Shown piece by piece: positions 62,675 through 64,000 of a stretch of DNA of 64,000 nt. The notes beneath the pieces are model-generated. The model was not told the DNA's origin and did not search any database. It saw only the letters and a program-made list of their open reading frames with translations. A program made the translations under genes and the position numbers. Numbering within the stretch: the first letter of the stretch is position 1; each line of letters starts with the position of its first letter. The stretch spans positions 66,090-130,089 of the forward strand of contig JAEWVR010000017.1 of the NCBI GenBank assembly GCA_023459055.1, in the 5' to 3' direction. This DNA is from Fibrobacterota bacterium (GTDB lineage Bacteria; Fibrobacterota; Chitinivibrionia; Chitinivibrionales; Chitinispirillaceae).

Positions 62675-62781
62675 ATCTCGCGGAGCCGCCGCGCGCAGGA
62701 GGAAGAGAAGGAAGAGAAGGAAGAGAAGATGGTTAAGGCAAAGGTTGAGGAAAAGGCTAAGACGAAATGAATGTTGCCCAA
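62675..62781. repeat. Direct repeat copy 1 beside a toxin-antitoxin module
   Basis: It starts ATCTCGCGGAGCCGC, continues with GGAAGAGAA units and GGTTAAGGCAAAGGTTGAGG, and ends GACGAAATGAATGTTGCCCA. The same order of blocks recurs at 63805-63900. An open frame through it encodes only Arg/Lys runs and is not a gene. Confidence 0.8.
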
Positions 62782-62814
62782 ATATAAATCGAATTTTTAA
62801 ACCCATAAATTTCT

Positions 62815-62843
62815 GTCTCTGTGTTCTCCGTGTCCTCTGTGGT
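62815..62843. repeat. Dispersed CTCTGTGTTCTCCGTGTCC-type repeat
   Basis: CTCTGTGTTCTCCGTGTCC followed by TCTGTGGT. I know this type of sequence as a widespread intergenic repeat in unrelated bacteria. Only one copy lies in this window. Confidence 0.5.
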
Positions 62844-62892
62844 AAAGTGCAAAACGTTGTGTAAACACTACTACTATTTTGTCACCGAAAGA

Positions 62893-63033
62893 ATGTGCAT
62901 AATAGATTTTATTGAGGTACATGAAAGATTGGATTTAACCATCCCGTTAATTCGGGACAGGCAAGAACACTGGTATCAAAATTTAACCTTACTTGAAAAA
63001 TTAAAAAAAATAGAGACAAAATTTCAGAAATGA
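62893..63033 (+). CDS. Short hypothetical reading frame (46 residues)
   Basis: ATG at 62893 opens MCIIDFIEVHERLDLTIPLI and ends LEKLKKIETKFQK. It looks protein-like with a helical, charged end, but I do not recognise it and no ribosome site is clear. It may be the tail of a gene cut off by the repeat on its left. Confidence 0.3.
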   Translation: MCIIDFIEVHERLDLTIPLIRDRQEHWYQNLTLLEKLKKIETKFQK

Positions 63034-63102
63034 GTCGCTATAGGTTTCTATACTAACTTGCCTGTTGTTAAGTATAGACATATTAGGATAAGGATAATAA
63101 TT

Positions 63103-63351
63103 ATGATCGTAAAAATGTCATCCAAGGGTACGGTTACAATACCTGAAATTATTAGAAAAAGGCTGGGAATCTCTGCTTCGGGTAAAATCGATTTTAAAAT
63201 TACCAAAAACGGTGTGTATATTGAACCTGTACCAGATGGAATTGATATCACTGAACTTAAAGGATCTTTACGGCCATCTAAAAGAGCAACAGATTTAGAG
63301 ATCAATAATGCGAAATCTGCTGCATTATCAAAAAAATGGAAAAAGAAATGA
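63103..63351 (+). CDS. AbrB/MazE-type antitoxin
   Basis: 82 residues. MIVKMSSKGTVTIPEIIRKR is the swapped-hairpin AbrB DNA-binding domain. The C-terminus (LRPSKRATDLEINNAKSAAL) would wrap the toxin. AAGGAT lies 7 bases before the ATG at 63103; the longer frame from 63058 is not needed. It overlaps the toxin gene by 4 bases. Confidence 0.88.
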   Translation: MIVKMSSKGTVTIPEIIRKRLGISASGKIDFKITKNGVYIEPVPDGIDITELKGSLRPSKRATDLEINNAKSAALSKKWKKK

Positions 63352-63737
63352 TAAGTATTGATACAAATATTCTTGCCCGCTGGATTACTCAGGATGATTC
63401 ACTACAATGTAAAAAGGTTGAACTATTATTTAGCAAGCACAGTAAATCTAAGGAAATATTTATTTCCGATATCGTTTTGATTGAATTGGAATGGGTACTT
63501 GCGTCTGTCTATAAGTTTGACCAAAAAAGTATAATTGATGTACTTCGTAGAATAGTTCGTGTCAATCAATTCTGTTTTCAAAATAAGAAAACGATTTTAA
63601 GAGCAATTGAAAAGTATAGTAATGGAGGGAAGGATTTTTCTGATTGTCTAATCGGAGAGGTTGGACATGAATTTGAATGTAAAACATACACCTTTGATAA
63701 AGCACTAAAAGAAAACCCTTCATTTATACTTCTGTAA
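63348..63737 (+). CDS. VapC-type PIN-domain toxin
   Basis: 129 residues from the ATG at 63348 (ATGA overlap). The acidic residues of the PIN active site are visible in MISIDTNILARW (Asp5), IVLIELEWVL, GKDFSDCLIG and YTFDKAL. It pairs with the AbrB-type antitoxin. The module lies between two roughly 100-bp direct repeats. Confidence 0.9.
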   Translation: MISIDTNILARWITQDDSLQCKKVELLFSKHSKSKEIFISDIVLIELEWVLASVYKFDQKSIIDVLRRIVRVNQFCFQNKKTILRAIEKYSNGGKDFSDCLIGEVGHEFECKTYTFDKALKENPSFILL

Positions 63738-63804
63738 TGCAAGACCTGATCCGTCAGGAAGAAGAAGTGACAAGTGACACGTAACGCGTGACAAACAGAA
63801 AACT

Positions 63805-63900
63805 ATCTCGCGGAGCCGCGGAAGAGAAGAAGGCAGAGAAGAAGGTTAAGGCAAAGGTTGAGGTTGAGGAAATGACCGGGACGAAATGAATGTCGCCCAA
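63805..63900. repeat. Direct repeat copy 2 beside a toxin-antitoxin module
   Basis: It has the same blocks in the same order as 62675-62781: ATCTCGCGGAGCCGCG, GAAGAGAA units, GGTTAAGGCAAAGGTTGAGG and GACGAAATGAATGTCGCCCA with one base inserted before GACG. A further GTGACAAG block precedes both copies. Confidence 0.8.
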
Positions 63901-63969
63901 TTCTTCCCACTTCTCACTCGTCACTTCATACTCGTTACCCGTTACCCTATCACGAAGTCAGGAAACATA

Positions 63970-64000
63970 ATGTCTTTAAAACACGATAAGTGGTACACAC
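63970..64000 (+). CDS. 5' end of a gene cut by the window edge
   Basis: AGGA lies 6-7 bases before an ATG, and ten codons read MSLKHDKWYT. This resembles the start of dCTP deaminase (MSIKSDKW-type), but ten residues are too few to assign it. Confidence 0.35.
   Translation, partial: MSLKHDKWYT

Noticed and set aside
62640..62864. Small Arg/Lys-rich protein
   Set aside because: The basic run is only the translation of GGAAGAGAA repeats, and the same repeat occurs at 63805 in another setting.
1..64000. Prophage, integrative element, rRNA or tRNA genes
   Set aside because: No integrase, phage structural gene, conjugation gene or transposase was seen, and no cloverleaf or rRNA sequence was recognised on either strand.

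Overview
The window is a chromosomal stretch of a Gram-negative, plant-polysaccharide-degrading bacterium. Several things point to the Fibrobacterota (Chitinispirillum/Chitinivibrio-like) or a close FCB relative: a cellodextrin uptake and phosphorolysis locus, a secreted GH67 alpha-glucuronidase with a C-terminal sorting-like domain, a gingipain-like secreted protein, three DUF5683-type envelope proteins, PilX/PilW-like pseudopilins and intergenic DNA rich in palindromes. This placement is inference; no rRNA or tRNA gene lies in the window.

Layout. 1-7.2 kb: the 3' end of a GCS2-type carboxylate-amine ligase and an N-formylglutamate amidohydrolase, separated by a five-gene pseudopilin cluster whose outer genes are paralogues. 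7.3-8.1 kb: panB. 8.6-22 kb: a five-gene Opp/Dpp-type ABC importer, an exported GH-A clan glycosidase and two GH94 phosphorylases, which together form a cello-oligosaccharide import and phosphorolysis system. 22.2-26.4 kb: a 163-bp MITE-like element, then a 1301-residue protein in which a PanP-like aspartate decarboxylase sits inside an NRPS adenylation domain, then a perfect 40-bp palindrome. 26.4-30 kb (minus strand): nrdR, two DUF5683-like genes and dapB. 30-36 kb: a B12-binding radical SAM gene, a FIST/PAS sensory pair and htpG. 36-38.3 kb: two toxin-antitoxin pairs around a small metalloprotease gene. 38.7-45 kb: a MerR regulator, the GH67 gene with a structured leader, a third DUF5683 gene and a LacI regulator that shares a leader motif with GH67. 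45-48.4 kb: a DUF362-ferredoxin / lipoate-ligase-like / B12 radical SAM operon. 48.4-53.6 kb: repeats, a gingipain-like protease and its abutting upstream partner. 53.6-61.3 kb: a metalloenzyme-superfamily protein, a Gfo/Idh/MocA oxidoreductase, a DUF4412-like protein, a ZnuABC-type metal importer and an ABC-F ATPase. 61.3-64 kb: a degraded ParE-type module, a DUF2846 lipoprotein, a MazE/VapC pair between direct repeats and the first codons of a further gene.

The best candidate for an undescribed system is the gene at 22413-26318. The adenylation domain is interrupted between core motifs A5 and A6 by a complete PLP-dependent aspartate 1-decarboxylase module. The specificity-pocket residues I can align (V, D ... 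S ... A, D ... K) resemble the published beta-alanine code. The protein may therefore make its own beta-alanine from aspartate and adenylate it. It has no carrier domain and only the C-lobe of a condensation domain.

Other items of note are a roughly 55-nt leader motif found upstream of both GH67 and lacI, several families of long intergenic palindromes, a hexamer repeat that has entered a coding sequence, and a toxin gene reduced by a clean internal deletion.
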